Positions 12,401-23,822 of a DNA stretch of 64,000 nt are shown here, one piece after another (the first letter of the stretch is position 1; the number at the start of each line of letters is the position of its first letter). The stretch covers positions 124,001 to 188,000 of the forward strand of contig WIUZ02000024.1 of NCBI GenBank assembly GCA_015956445.1. The letters run 5' to 3'. Below the pieces are notes generated by a model. It was not told the origin of the DNA. It ran no database searches and worked only from the letters and a program-made list of their open reading frames with translations. The position numbers and the translations under genes were made by a program. The stretch comes from Thelephora terrestris (Eukaryota; Basidiomycota; Agaricomycetes; Thelephorales; Thelephoraceae).

Positions 12401-15400
12401 TCAACCGAGAGCAAGAGATCGCGGGCCTGATGGTCATCTCTTACTTGATGGGGTGGGGCGATGTCTTTCGCTCACACACTTACTCGCCGATCTACTGGGG
12501 GTCTTTCATGAGTGCATTGTATATTGCATTCCCTCAGCTCTCGGGGCGGGTGAGGTAATTTGGGCTTTCTCACACCATAGTAGTGAGCCTCGCTGATCCG
12601 CTTCATGTGTTAGGTCCGTATCACCAACACCTGGAAGTGCAGTTGACTCAGAGAAGACCCCTGATTCCAGGGAAGGCGAAACTGAAGCTCAGACGGTACG
12701 CTGACCTCACAGTTTTAGACGCGCAAACTAAACGATACCCAGGCTGACACCGTGGTCACATTGGAGTTTTCTGGCTCAGGGAGCATGATTGTCAAGTCCC
12801 AAGTTGTCGACTATCAACACCGTGGGACCGAATTAGAGGACTACAATGTTCTTGATTTCTTTGTGGACATGTATGAAACAGAGATAACAAAGGCTGACCG
12901 TGAAGCCGAGCTATTCAATGAAGACGTCCGACGCAGGCCAGGCCGCCCACGCAATACTCGTGTACAGTACCTGACAGGCCACCCAAAATCCGCGACCGTC
13001 CACCGAGTCATTCGTTCTCCAGGCCACCGCAACCTCCCGAATTTCCTTGGCAGGTGGTTTCCGCGAAATGACGACGAGGAGATTTACGATTTCTACTGTG
13101 CATGCATGCTTACACTACTGAAGCCATGGCGGAACCTAGAGAGCGATCTCAAGCCTTCAACCGAGAGTTGGGCAGCAGCGTTCGAAAATTTTCGTCACTC
13201 AGCCACCCCGAGAGCAGACGCGCGCTGTCTGGAATCCAATACTTTCACAAATGCGAGTCTGCGGCACAGAAAGACATCACAAGTCCCCTTCCTTATCAAG
13301 TTTCCCCCAATAATCAGATCATGGATGACGAGTCGGGAACTGATCACGTCTCTCAGCAGCAAGAGTTCTCTGAGGAGGGCCTGGCACTGTTGAAGGCAGA
13401 GAGCGTCTCCCTGCGCGAAGAGCTTCATGGACATATGGCAATTGAACTCGCAAGACACCTGGGTATCTTTGACAACGAGCAGCGCAATTGGACCATCGAT
13501 CTACACGCGTTCCCATCCAATGCGACCCAGGACGATTTGGCACGTATTTCAATGTGGCACAACCTCCTTCAATCCGCCGTCAACGAGAGAGCAAAGGCAT
13601 CCAATCCGGTCCCCACTGGGAGCGAGACCGCCGATATCCCCACGATTGAACGCTCGACTCTTCCAGGCGACCTCCTGCTCAACACCCCAGCTGCCATCCT
13701 GCTTCAATCAGCCGCTGCATCCGAACAGTCACTGCCAGCGGTGGATCTGGACCTTTTAAAACCCGACCAGCTCACCGCCTACCATATCGTGACCTGGCAC
13801 CTCGGTGAGACCTTGCGCGGAAATGATGTTCCTCCCCTTCGTATGGTTCTCTATGGAGAGGGAGGGACTGGGAAGTCACGGGTTATCCAAACTATAACCG
13901 AGGCATTTGCGGCGCGCGGAGTGAGCCATATGCTCATGAAGGCCGCCTATACTGGTGTAGCTGCATCACTAGTGGACGGGAAAACAACTCATGTCATCGG
14001 GTCCATGTCTTTGGGTTCAAAGGATGACGTTAGCGACGCTGCAAAGAAGAAGCTCCAGGATTTTTGGAGGAATATTCGGTATTTAATCATCGACGAATAC
14101 TCAATGCTCTCAAAAAGCTTCTTGGCCGCCCTCTCTCGTAATATTTCGATCGGGATGGAGGGTTCGCAAGGGTTTCGACAAGCGACATCATTTGGTGGAC
14201 TCAATGTTATCCTCTGTGGTGATCTGCACCAGTTCCCACCCGTGGCTTGTGGTAAACGGGAGTCGTTATACTACCCGGTCAGCACAGACGACAAGCTCAC
14301 ATCGCAAGTCAGCCGGAAAATATATGAGGAGTTCTCCACAGTCATTATCCTCAAAGAACAGATGCGTGTTACGGATCACATCTGGAGGGATTTCCTCAAT
14401 CACCTTTGCTATGGAATGGTGGAGCGACGACACCTCACAATGCTCAGGACACTGCTTCTCAAGAGTCGGACACAGGGCCCCTCAAACACTCCCCCTTCCT
14501 CAGATCCTCCCCTCACCCTCATCCAAGCCGTCGACTTCTCCACGCATCCATGGGCCGACGCATCTCTAATCACTCCCCGCCATGCTGTCCGTATCCGGTG
14601 GAATCAGGCCGCAGCGCAGAAACAGTGTAGCGACGCAACGACCCGTCTATTTGTTTGTCCGTCACTCGACACAATTAAGGGGTCATCGCTCACTCTCGAA
14701 GAACGCTATGCTCTTGCAAACCTACCCAAAAAAAGCCGGAGACGCGACAAGGGCCTCCCCGAGTTTATTCACTTGGCGATCGGGATGAAAGTTATGGTAA
14801 CAAATAACCTACAAACCGACTTGGACGTGACAAACGGAGCCCGCAGCATCATCGCTGATATCATCCTCAATCCCGACGAACCACCTCTGGATGAAGGATC
14901 AGTAACCACATTGAAGCACCTGCCCGAATGCATCCTGGTCAAGCTCTCTCGCACACGCGCAGCTGCTTGTCAGGAACATGGTATTTTTAAACTTTTATAA
15001 CACGCTCTTTCTTCGAACTCTTCTTACCAATTCTTATGTTTGAATGCTTCACATTCCTTATCCTTCACACCAATCATTCGAAACACACACACGCGCGTAC
15101 TATTCCCAGCGAATCCACAACGAGCTATACAAGTGCTATCCAATGTCCTCAAAAGTCGACTCTATCTACGGCAGGCCTCATGGTCATCACCCTTCCATCC
15201 CGGAGATCATAGTGCTGGCCCCTCCTCGCTAGGACCTCCCCGAACATGGCGTCACCATCTTCGGCACTCAGCTGAACGACTAGTTCAAGCCGATAGGAAG
15301 AGACTCCTTCGAGCGGACCGATCAACCTCCCAGATGTCACCGAACTGCTGAACACCTGGTCCCACATCTCCATCACCAGGTGACTGCTCGACAGCACTAT

Positions 15401-18400
15401 CGACGTAGTCGGCGAGTGACCCTCCGTCTCCCTCGTCGGACCCCTGGGCGGAATCCTGGATTGCGAGTCGACGCTGGTGGCGAAGCTGGATCTCCGACTC
15501 GACCTGTCGGTAGGGACGGTTGATCCGATAGCGGAACTCTCGTCCCCTATCTCGACCAGACTGGTCACCATCTGACTCAACTGGAAGCGGGTATGGGTAA
15601 GCCGATGGAGCCATGCGATGAGCAGGACGGCGTCGAGAGCGTCTGCAACGTTGCCCCTTAGTCACCGGACGTACCTCGGCGACCCTCGGAGCATCTTCAG
15701 CTCGGTCAACCTCCATGACCTCATCCTCGATCTTCACCAACTGATGGATCGGCTGCAAGACGCAGCGCCCACAGTTCTCCTTGTCGGAAGCGGCCAAGGT
15801 GGAAGCCGGACCTGGAGTCGGAACGGGAACCGCGTTCTCGATCGGAGGCGTCGCATAGGACGACGGGTTAGGCGATGGGAGTACCACCTCGTCGGCGTAC
15901 TCTAACTCGAACGGAACGTCTGCTGTCCCCTGACCAACCAATTTGGGACCTTCTTTACAGTTGCAGGTTTTGTCCTGCAAGGACTCGACCTGCGCTGTCA
16001 ACACGGCCACCACGTTCTCAAGCTCCTCAGTCTAGAAGAAGTGTCAGCTTCCCTCATTTCGTCTTCGAGATGAGGAAAGCTACCTTTTCATCCCTCCTGG
16101 CCAACGCCCCCTTAATGTTGTTATCCCTGACCTTCAGACCGGCGATCAACTCCTGATGGTTGGCGACCATAGCCTCCAACGCCTCGTTCGTTCCCTGCTG
16201 AAAGGCGGCCAGAGTCTCCTTCATCTGAAGACCCTCCGCCGACAGACGAAGGACGTCTGCCTTCGCCTCTTTCACCTCCCGTTCCAATCGTTCAACCTAG
16301 GCAGTCTGATTAGTCGAGAGTCATACTCGCATATTCAGACAGAAAACCTACCCGGCTTTCTCCCTCCCGAACGAGCGACCACAAGAGACTAGTGGCGGCG
16401 GTAGCATGGCGGACAGCCCGAGGAACGGTTGCTCCGTGCTCCAATAGGTCCTGATCGTAGATTCCCCTCTGCAGGGTGTACCAGAGCTCCTTCTTGATCG
16501 GATGCTCTAGCTCCCCGAACCTACCCCGCATTCGGAAGGCCACCTTCTCAGCAATGATTGTACGAACCCAGAGCTCGTCGTCCCAGGTCAACCCCATCAA
16601 ATGAGGCATCGTCTCCCTGAGACGTTCGGCGTCCACTTCCGTGACGACCTCCAAGATCTAGAAGCCGTTAGCTGGACATCAACGCCCAAAAGAACGTAAC
16701 CTCTACCTAGAGGAAGGCGTTAGTGCTAGCACAGAAAGCTCTAGGTCTCCCCCATACCTGGTCATCCGTGGTATAGGGAGTTCCAGCCGCACAAGCGTAG
16801 GATTTACGAGCGGCGGCACGACGATCGATGCGAGAAATGGTGGAGATACCATTGGCGACTTTGTAGGTGTAGTTGTTGGGGAAGGACATGTTTTGGTAAG
16901 ATGATGGGGAAGTTGCTGGTGTTGCTGATCAAGGATGGCTCCAAGAAGACGTCCTTCTTATAGCCTAGATCGGTGATCCTTCACGTGACCTACCTCGACG
17001 AACCTCATTGGTCCGGGTCACATCAACTTCCGCCCCTGTACCATCATCGTTGGCTTACTACATCAAGCTGACACCTCGGCCCGCGGGACGGCCTTGGAAG
17101 AATTTCGTTCCGGAACGCCTAGAACGCGCGCGCACTAAAAATAGGTCTCAAGACCCTGATGACCCCTTTATGACATCACGAACCCCTTTTTACGACCCCT
17201 CATGACTTTACGATTACGATCAACCCTGGACCCTGGAACACACACGTGGGCACGGGGTATCAACATTTGGACACTGTGCTTCTAATCGGATAGTAACCCT
17301 ATCTGATCTAGTTGTGCTTTGGAAGCAGAGTAGGCCCGAGTCGAGACCGGCGGCCGAAGAATATAATCCCTGGTGCCACTTAGGAAGAACGATATTCCCA
17401 GGTGCTATGCCTAATCAAGACTGGGTCTGATCAAGCGATTATGGTTGCAACTCCCAGGTTACTGCCTGTCCGTTGGTATCATACCACCTACCGACAACAA
17501 GGGATGTGTAGAGTCCTGTTATCTCTAGCCAATCGCAGAAGCTACGAGACGGGCTCACCTGACCCTTGGGTGTGGTCTAGATTCAGGTACGAACTTTCAT
17601 GACCCATGCCCCTTTTTCTTTTAGGACTAGTGTTATCTTTACCCCTATGTTTCATGCGGACATTCGTTATCTTTTATGCAATCCTTCACACGCTAGTAAG
17701 GCCCTTTGTCCTTTATTCTCCCACACGTCACCTTTGTTCGCTTCCCTTACTTAGTGTTCACACACTCCTTATCTCCCTTTGTTCTGGACTTGATAAAGGT
17801 ATATTAGGGTATTGACGTCATGGCCACTCCTTTAGTATAAGTAGCAACTGTGGCTGTATCGTAGTACCTTAGTTTTGTTACCTCAGGAAATCCTCTGCCC
17901 TTCTCAGCCCAGTTGCAGTTAAGGACAAGTCAGAGTTTCTTGTTTGATCCAAGACATCCCCCATCTGTTCTCCCTCCCGCTCTGCGCGTCAACTGCGCCT
18001 CGTAACTATAGACTCCCAGCAGTCATATTAGAACACCTCGAGCGTCCAGTCGATCAACTGGTGGAGTCATCAATCCTGCTGTAGGGATCAACCCTTGTTT
18101 GTTAAACTGAACGAAGTACAGTTTAGGCTGGGTTTCTCTTTAGGATTTCGACCTGACTTGTAGTGACCTCGGACAACCTACCGGAAGAATAGAGACGTGA
18201 TCGTTCTCTCACAAGCTAGTTGGACTAGTGAGTACTCTGCGGAGTCGGCTCAGTGCACTGGTAGTTGTTGGGGTAGAGTGGCCCTGACACTGCTCTTCCA
18301 GGTCTAGACGAGGGGATAATCCCGATCCAGCGCGTTGAACAGGGGCTATGTGGGCTAGAGTCCGATGGGGAGAAGATGGGGTGCCCTGTCAACGTCAATG

Positions 18401-21400
18401 AAGGTGGTCCTTAGTCGTACGATGCCTCCTAGCTCCGTAGGGACACGTAGGGAACTGTAGGGAAATGTAGTGAAACGTCGGGAACGTCGGGAACGTCGGG
18501 ACGTGTAGGGAGAAGTAGATATCAAGAGGGAATTAAAGATAACTAAAGATAACAGAAGGGAATCAATGAAACAGACAAAGGAACGACAAGGGAAAACTTC
18601 GGGACGACGACGAGAACTTCGGGAGGTCGGGATCTTCGGGATGACGACAGGACGCTAGAGACGACGACGAGAACGCAGGGACGCAGATATGACGACGAGA
18701 ACGATAGGGAAGACGCAGGAGACTATAGGGAGACGACGACGACGAGAGGAGAACGATAGGGAGAGGAAAACATGGGAATCAGTCCCCTGGATTGGTCTCT
18801 CTTGAGTCTATCGAATACAGAGGCTTATATACTAATCTAGGAGGCTCTGAGAACGTAGGAAGCAAGAGGGAATGAACCAAATGATGTCAAAAGACCTAAT
18901 GACGAGTCTATGACATAGGGAGGGCGAGGGATCGAAGGGAACAACCAAGGAAAGAGATGTGGTTGAGAAATGAACCAAAAGGGAATGATCGAGCATAGGG
19001 ATCGAGAGATTGAGGGGAATGGTGTAGGGAGATATCGCGAAGGTATAGGGAAGTCGGGAGAAGGTATAGGGAGGGGTCGCGAATGGTGTAGTGTTGGGAG
19101 GGATATAGGGAGGTCGGGGGGGGGGGGGGGGGGGGGTAGTGAGAGATAGGGAGAATACTAAAACATCGGGAAGGTCGCAAAGCATCGGGACGAGTAGGTT
19201 AGTATAGGGAAGGGAGTAGTGAGGTAAAGGGAGATATACGGGTATGTAGGGAAGTATAGGGATGCATAGGGAGGGGTAGGAGGGTATAGAGAGTATAGAA
19301 ACGTCGCGAAACGTCGCGAAACGTCGCGAAGCATCCCGAGGGAAAGGGACGTAGGGAATGTCGCCGACGAGTACTCCAGAGAATGGAGGCATGTCATCTC
19401 CTTGGGACTTCAGAATACAACCGTCCTCGGTTGTCCAAAGAATAGGGAGGACTCCTTGGGACTTCTGATACCAACTGGCTCGTCCCAATGTGATCCCGAA
19501 GAAAATGGGAGTAAGGGAATGGAGGGGAGCAATATAGGGTGAGAGGATGGGCAAAGGGAGACCTCGGGAGCTAAAAGCAAGCGGTAGGGAGATGTCGAAA
19601 ATTGGAGGAAGGGTGTAGGGAAACTTCGGGATGAGTGAAGATGCGGTGAATAAATGAAGGGGGCAGCTGTAGGGAAGCCTCGTGAATGGGAGGGAAACCA
19701 TAGGGAAGCTTCGGGAATCAAAGGGGTGTGGTCGGGAGAGGAAGGGAGACGTCCAGATGACTTGCCACTGAGAAGGGAGATCAGAGGAGTGGAACATCGC
19801 GATGGTCTGCTGGGGGAATAGGGAACTGGGGAGTAGGACTACGAACAGATGCAATAGATGAAGAGCTGCTCGAAAACAATAACGGAGGAAGAGAAGCAGA
19901 AAAGGGAGAAAAGTCGGGAAGTGAAAGAGATAGATCAGGAGGGGGATAACATGAATCGTGAAGAGGACTAGATAAATCGCGTGGGAAACAACGGGGAGTA
20001 GAACCAGAACAAGAGTAGGGAGAAGATTCGTGGTGTAGGGAAGTGGGGGAAGTAGATAGGGAAAGATAATCGTCACAGGGATGGGCTAGAGGCGGAGAAC
20101 CGCAAACAGAAGGAGGTAGCGAACTCGAATCCTGAAGGGAATGAAATAGGGAAGGAGAACTATGAAGGGAAGTGAATAGCGAAGGGGAATTGTAATGGAA
20201 ATGTGAAAATGGCTTGTGGAGTGAGGAAGATAGGGAAGGGGAGGCTACGAGTGTAAAGGGAGACTGAAGTAATGAGGGAGACTTGAATAGCGAAGGAGAA
20301 GGCATGTATGATAGTGGGGAAGAGATAGAGGAAGTGTAGGGAGAGGCGAAAGAGGTAGTAGGGAGGCTGTTGGACGAAGATTCGGAACAAGGAGAGGAGA
20401 AGGGAGGAGGGATGGAGACAACCTCAAGCAAAGTTGTAGGGATGGGAGGGTCGCGACTCGCGACTGTAGGGATGTCGGGAGAAGCGTCTTCCGGCCCGAA
20501 GAAGGTGGAAAGGTAGGAATCGAGAAGATCGTCTTCTTCCTCAATGTTCACGATGGGCTCCTCGCTATCAAAAGAATGATCGCGATGATAGGGAGGCTGT
20601 AGCGATGCATGGGGAGGCTGGGACAATGTGTAGGGAGGCTCAGGTGCGTAGACAGGCTGAGGGGATGTGTAAAACTGAGAGGAAACATAGGAGAGCTCGG
20701 GAGACACGTCGCGAAGCCGAGCGAAGGTGTGAGAAGGCTGGGGAGGTACTAGGGGGTTTTGGCAATGGATAGGACTGGTCTGGGAATCAGGCTCAGCTTC
20801 CCAGGCTCGTTCTTGTCTTCTCCGTTGGATATCAGCATAGACAGCGTTGAGTTGCATCGGCACCAGCTGAAACGGAGAGGGAGACTGAGTAGATGGGCAG
20901 GGAGACTGAGGGGGTGAGTAGGGATGCTGGGGAGATCGGTCGGGAGACTGAGGGAATAGATCGTGAGGCTGAGGAGATAGGTAGGGATGCTGAGGAGATG
21001 GGTAGGGAGGTTCGGGAGGTGGATAAGAACGCTGAGGGGATGGATCGCGAGGCTGAGGGGATGCTGGAGGGGTCTGGTGACGAGGAGGACTAATCTGAGG
21101 ACTAGTCTCAGCTTTCCTGCGCAGTTCTTCTCTTCTCTTCGTGAGAACCTCAATACGAGCTTGCCAAAACTCCATCTGCTCCTGCTCAGGGTCGACTCCG
21201 CTGTTGTGGTTAGAACCTGCAGGGGAGTCTGTCCCAAAAGCGTCGCGATGGTTCTGTTCTTTGTCGCGAAGACGTCGAGAGCCCCAATACTTGATGACAA
21301 GGTCCTGCAAGGTTGTTCCAGGAATGCTCCGAGGAATTGAGTGCCCAGTGGGAAAAGCGAGTTTCCCAGAGCTGTTTCGGATTATCCATCCCTGCTCAAG

Positions 21401-23440
21401 GTAGTGAGCAGCTGTTGGACAACTGCGAACAAGATGTTCGCGCGAATCGCAGAAGACACAGGCTAGGCTCCACTGGGGGGGGTTTTGAACTACTCCTCCT
21501 GGAGTAGGAGAAGGAAGACGCTGAGAGTAGGGATGAGCGACCGGATTTAGCGCATTGGTAGCAAGGAGTTCAGCAAACATAGCAAGAAATTCCTCGAATT
21601 GTCTATCACGGCGCTGATGATCGGGAGGATCGCGACCGTCGCGAGGCCTGCTAGCGAAGATAAAGAGTGCAGCTTCATGAACATCATCAAGATGATATAC
21701 TTTATCATAGGGCCTTGTTTTTGAGAGCCTCTGACGAATCTCTACCCGGATTGGGTGAGGGAAACCTTGAAGATAGAAAGTGCCACATCGGGAGTCACAG
21801 AGGTCGTCATTGTCAACAAGATAGTCGCTCATGGAGAGGAATCGCTCGTAATAGGTGTGGAGCTGTTCGCGATTCATATCCCGATAGTCCGCAGTGTGCT
21901 CGATAAGGCGGTTGAGATCATAGAGGGAATATCCAGTTGGCATGGTAGATGGCTTTAGAGGGAAGGGGGGAAAGTCGCGAGGGTTGGGGAGCTAATAGGG
22001 AGGCAGGGAGACTAACACGGCGTGGGTTCCAGGTGAACAGGGGCTATGTGGGCTAGAGTCCGATGGGGAGAAGATGGGGTGCCCTGTCAACGTCAATGAA
22101 GGTGGTCCTTAGTCGTACGATGCCTCCTAGCTCCGTAGGGACACGTAGGGAACTGTAGGGAAATGTAGTGAAACGTCGGGAACGTCGGGAACGTCGGGAC
22201 GTGTAGGGAGAAGTAGATATCAAGAGGGAATTAAAGATAACTAAAGATAACAGAAGGGAATCAATGAAACAGACAAAGGAACGACAAGGGAAAACTTCGG
22301 GACGACGACGAGAACTTCGGGAGGTCGGGATCTTCGGGATGACGACAGGACGCTAGAGACGACGACGAGAACGCAGGGACGCAGATATGACGACGAGAAC
22401 GATAGGGAAGACGCAGGAGACTATAGGGAGACGACGACGACGAGAGGAGAACGATAGGGAGAGGAAAACATGGGAATCAGTCCCCTGGATTGGTCTCTCT
22501 TGAGTCTATCGAATACAGAGGCTTATATACTAATCTAGGAGGCTCTGAGAACGTAGGAAGCAAGAGGGAATGAACCAAATGATGTCAAAAGACCTAATGA
22601 CGAGTCTATGACATAGGGAGGGCGAGGGATCGAAGGGAACAACCAAGGAAAGAGATGTGGTTGAGAAATGAACCAAAAGGGAATGATCGAGCATAGGGAT
22701 CGAGAGATTGAGGGGAATGGTGTAGGGAGATATCGCGAAGGTATAGGGAAGTCGGGAGAAGGTATAGGGAGGGGTCGCGAATGGTGTAGTGTTGGGAGGG
22801 ATATAGGGAGGTCGGGGGGGGGGGGGGGGGGGGTAGTGAGAGATAGGGAGAATACTAAAACATCGGGAAGGTCGCAAAGCATCGGGACGAGTAGGTTAGT
22901 ATAGGGAAGGGAGTAGTGAGGTAAAGGGAGATATACGGGTATGTAGGGAAGTATAGGGATGCATAGGGAGGGGTAGGAGGGTATAGAGAGTATAGAAACG
23001 TCGCGAAACGTCGCGAAACGTCGCGAAGCATCCCGAGGGAAAGGGACGTAGGGAATGTCGCCGACGAGTACTCCAGAGAATGGAGGCATGTCAGCGTCTC
23101 CACAAAAACTCAAATCCGTGTTCACGGGAAATCACGGACAGTGACCCGCACCCAGTTCCCGATCACTGGAGCATACGCCTTCACCGACTATCGCGCGCAG
23201 GGACAGACGATTCCTTACGTTGTGGTTGACATCGCATCTCCTCCCACGTCTGGACTTTCACTCTTCAATCTTTACGTTGCTCTTTCGCGCAGCTCTGGGC
23301 GGGACACTATCCGGCTGCTTAGAGACTTTGATGATAGCACATTTTTGCAGGGACACGTACCAGAACTACTTGAAGAGGATGAAAGGCTTGGTGGACTAGA
23401 CGTTATGACGAGGGAGTGGTGGGCCAAAATGGCAGGCTGA
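9451..23440 (+). CDS. Helitron Rep/PIF1-type helicase, opened by two insertions
   Basis: Rolling-circle transposase of a Helitron. The N-terminal part (9451-10721) has a Cys-rich segment (ICRECLSDLKRTPSLPPKFS) and LTFPEQLLIAHLYPRVYVF. Next is the Helitron-like N/Rep domain (10777-12553), with the two-His motif TLHLHLLVW and the Tyr motif ITFYVTSYAAKKQGK. The PIF1 helicase follows: GEGGTGKS (Walker A, about 13860), YLIIDEYSML (Walker B) and ILCGDLHQFPPV. An intron starts at 14981 and ends at 18301, swollen by element A. The short exon 18302-18335 (GLDEGIIPIQR) is cut by element B and resumes at 23098 with helicase motifs V-VI (YAFTDYRAQGQTIP, LYVALSRS). The open frame changes near 13200-13220, between AAFENFRHSATPRA and RALSGIQYFHKCES, consistent with a one-base frameshift. 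Present form is not functional unless both insertions are removed. Confidence 0.9.
15285..16889 (-). CDS. Coiled-coil protein of element A, unknown function
   Basis: About four exons joined by short introns. Exon 1 (from ATG 16889) is basic and contains RIDRRAAARKSYACAAGTPY. Exon 2 holds ETMPHLMGLTWDDELWVRT and IKKELWYTLQRGIYDQDLLE. Exon 3 is a strongly helical coiled coil (REVKEAKADVLRLSAEGLQM onward). The last exon has another heptad segment and then a long Pro/Glu/Arg-rich tail. A TATA box (CTATAAG, 16957-16963) lies 70 bp upstream of the ATG. No enzyme motif was seen. The same layout recurs in element C. It may be a gag-like or accessory protein, but I do not recognise the family. Confidence 0.55.
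17488..17569 (+). repeat. Conserved 80-bp block shared by elements A and C (copy in A)
   Basis: Starts with CTACCGACAACAAGGGATGT and ends with CTGACCCTTGG 71 bp later, with a CGCAGAAG core between. The second copy is at 60405-60487 with the same order and spacing. The DNA on either side differs. Confidence 0.8.
18336..19396 (-). repeat. 3' LTR of element B
   Basis: 1,061 bp, plus-strand ends TGAACAGGGG...GGCATGTCA. It contains many GGGA/TAGGGA-type short repeats, a triplicated AACGTCGCG near 19312-19330 and a run of 21 G at about 19116-19136. It is practically identical to the copy at 22034-23093. Confidence 0.92.
19781..21943 (-). CDS. Gag-like protein of LTR element B
   Basis: A 720-codon frame beginning MPTGYSLYDLNRLIEHTADY. 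The first third is the helical capsid-like region (LHTYYERFLSMSDYLVDNDD, FYLQGFPHPIRVEIRQRL). A CCHC zinc knuckle CVFCDSREHLVRSC follows. The rest is Pro/Ser/Tyr-rich low-complexity sequence. This pattern is that of gag proteins of Ty3-like elements in Agaricomycetes. No protease, reverse transcriptase or integrase signature is present, so the element would depend on proteins supplied by another element. Confidence 0.8.
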   Translation of the reverse strand: MPTGYSLYDLNRLIEHTADYRDMNREQLHTYYERFLSMSDYLVDNDDLCDSRCGTFYLQGFPHPIRVEIRQRLSKTRPYDKVYHLDDVHEAALFIFASRPRDGRDPPDHQRRDRQFEEFLAMFAELLATNALNPVAHPYSQRLPSPTPGGVVQNPPQWSLACVFCDSREHLVRSCPTAAHYLEQGWIIRNSSGKLAFPTGHSIPRSIPGTTLQDLVIKYWGSRRLRDKEQNHRDAFGTDSPAGSNHNSGVDPEQEQMEFWQARIEVLTKRREELRRKAETSPQISPPRHQTPPASPQPRDPSPQRSYPPPEPPYPSPQHPYLSPQPHDLFPQSPDRSPQHPYSPPQSPCPSTQSPSPFQLVPMQLNAVYADIQRRRQERAWEAEPDSQTSPIHCQNPLVPPQPSHTFARLRDVSPELSYVSSQFYTSPQPVYAPEPPYTLSQPPHASLQPPYHRDHSFDSEEPIVNIEEEDDLLDSYLSTFFGPEDASPDIPTVASRDPPIPTTLLEVVSIPPPFSSPCSESSSNSLPTTSFASPYTSSISSPLSYMPSPSLFKSPSLLQSPFTLVASPSLSSSLHKPFSHFHYNSPSLFTSLHSSPSLFHSLQDSSSLPPSVCGSPPLAHPCDDYLSLSTSPTSLHHESSPYSCSGSTPRCFPRDLSSPLHDSCYPPPDLSLSLPDFSPFSASLPPLLFSSSSSSIASVRSPTPQFPIPPADHRDVPLL
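22034..23093 (-). repeat. 5' LTR of element B
   Basis: 1,060 bp, same ends and internal repeats as the other LTR. The G-run has 20 instead of 21 bases. Confidence 0.92.
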
Positions 23441-23657
23441 TTTGGAACGAAAGGAGAGGAAAAACGAACAGAACCCATCGGCTAGGCCACAGGGTCTGGA
23501 GAAATAAAATCCGCAAAAACCCCTTCGGCTGGGCCGCCAGGGCTTTGGGATGAATGAGGAATGAATAGCAAAAGAGGGAAAGGGTTGTCCGCGGAGGGCG
23601 CAATGTTTCGGTGCAGAGAGGGGAAGAGACTGGAAGGGAGGAGCACGCAAAAACCCT

Positions 23658-23822
23658 GTCCCGTGGCGGGACGACATTTTTGCCGAGCCCGAGGTGCCTG
23701 TGCCGGAACCGGCATTTGTGTTTATTTTCGTTTATCTCAACATGTAAACCGTCAAAATGTTCCTATAGTCATACAACTCGGCGCTTCAATTTAGGGGGGG
23801 CAGGGAAACCTTGCAAGCAAGG
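23658..23822 (+). other. Candidate Helitron 3'-end hairpins
   Basis: Past the helicase stop are three perfect palindromes: GTCCCGTGGCGGGAC (23658-23672), TGCCGGAACCGGCA (23701-23714) and CCTTGCAAGCAAGG (23809-23822). The last lies exactly where MITE sequence begins. Helitrons end with a hairpin shortly before CTRR, but no convincing CTRR end was fixed here. Confidence 0.4.

Larger units (their letters stand above)
14981..18301 (+). mobile_element. Unclassified element A inside an intron of the Helitron helicase
   Basis: The host intron is defined by CATG|GTATTT (14981) and the acceptor CTGACACTGCTCTTCCAG (ends 18301). Its normal size would be some 50-70 nt, so about 3.2 kb is inserted. Inside are a minus-strand multi-exon gene (15285-16889), and to its right promoter-like DNA with a plus-strand TATA box (TTTAGTATAAGTAGC, 17831-17845). 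Positions 17488-17569 hold an 80-bp block shared with element C. No terminal direct or inverted repeats were found, so exact ends and class are unknown. An LTR-derived origin is possible. Confidence 0.65.
18336..23093 (-). mobile_element. LTR element B: short non-autonomous gag-only retroelement (TR-GAG type)
   Basis: 4,758 bp, reading on the minus strand, inserted into a Helitron helicase exon. It has two LTRs with TG...CA ends and a 4-bp target duplication GCGT (18332-18335, 23094-23097). A tRNA-like primer-binding site (TGGAACCCACGCCGTG on the minus strand, about 22016-22031) lies two bases inside the 5' LTR. A short purine tract (AAGGAGA) abuts the 3' LTR. One gag-like gene is present and no reverse transcriptase or integrase was seen. 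As a non-autonomous element it looks whole. The LTRs differ visibly only by one base in a G-run, so the insertion is recent and postdates the Helitron. Confidence 0.88.

Noticed and set aside
15000-18290. Calling element A a solo LTR or a complete LTR retrotransposon
   Set aside because: Promoter-like DNA and a possible gag-like gene suggest it, but no matching pair of long direct repeats, no TG...CA ends and no polymerase were found.
18832-20076. A 414-codon minus frame spanning LTR and internal DNA of element B
   Set aside because: It is low-complexity sequence produced by GGGA-type repeats and overlaps the gag frame; no domain seen.
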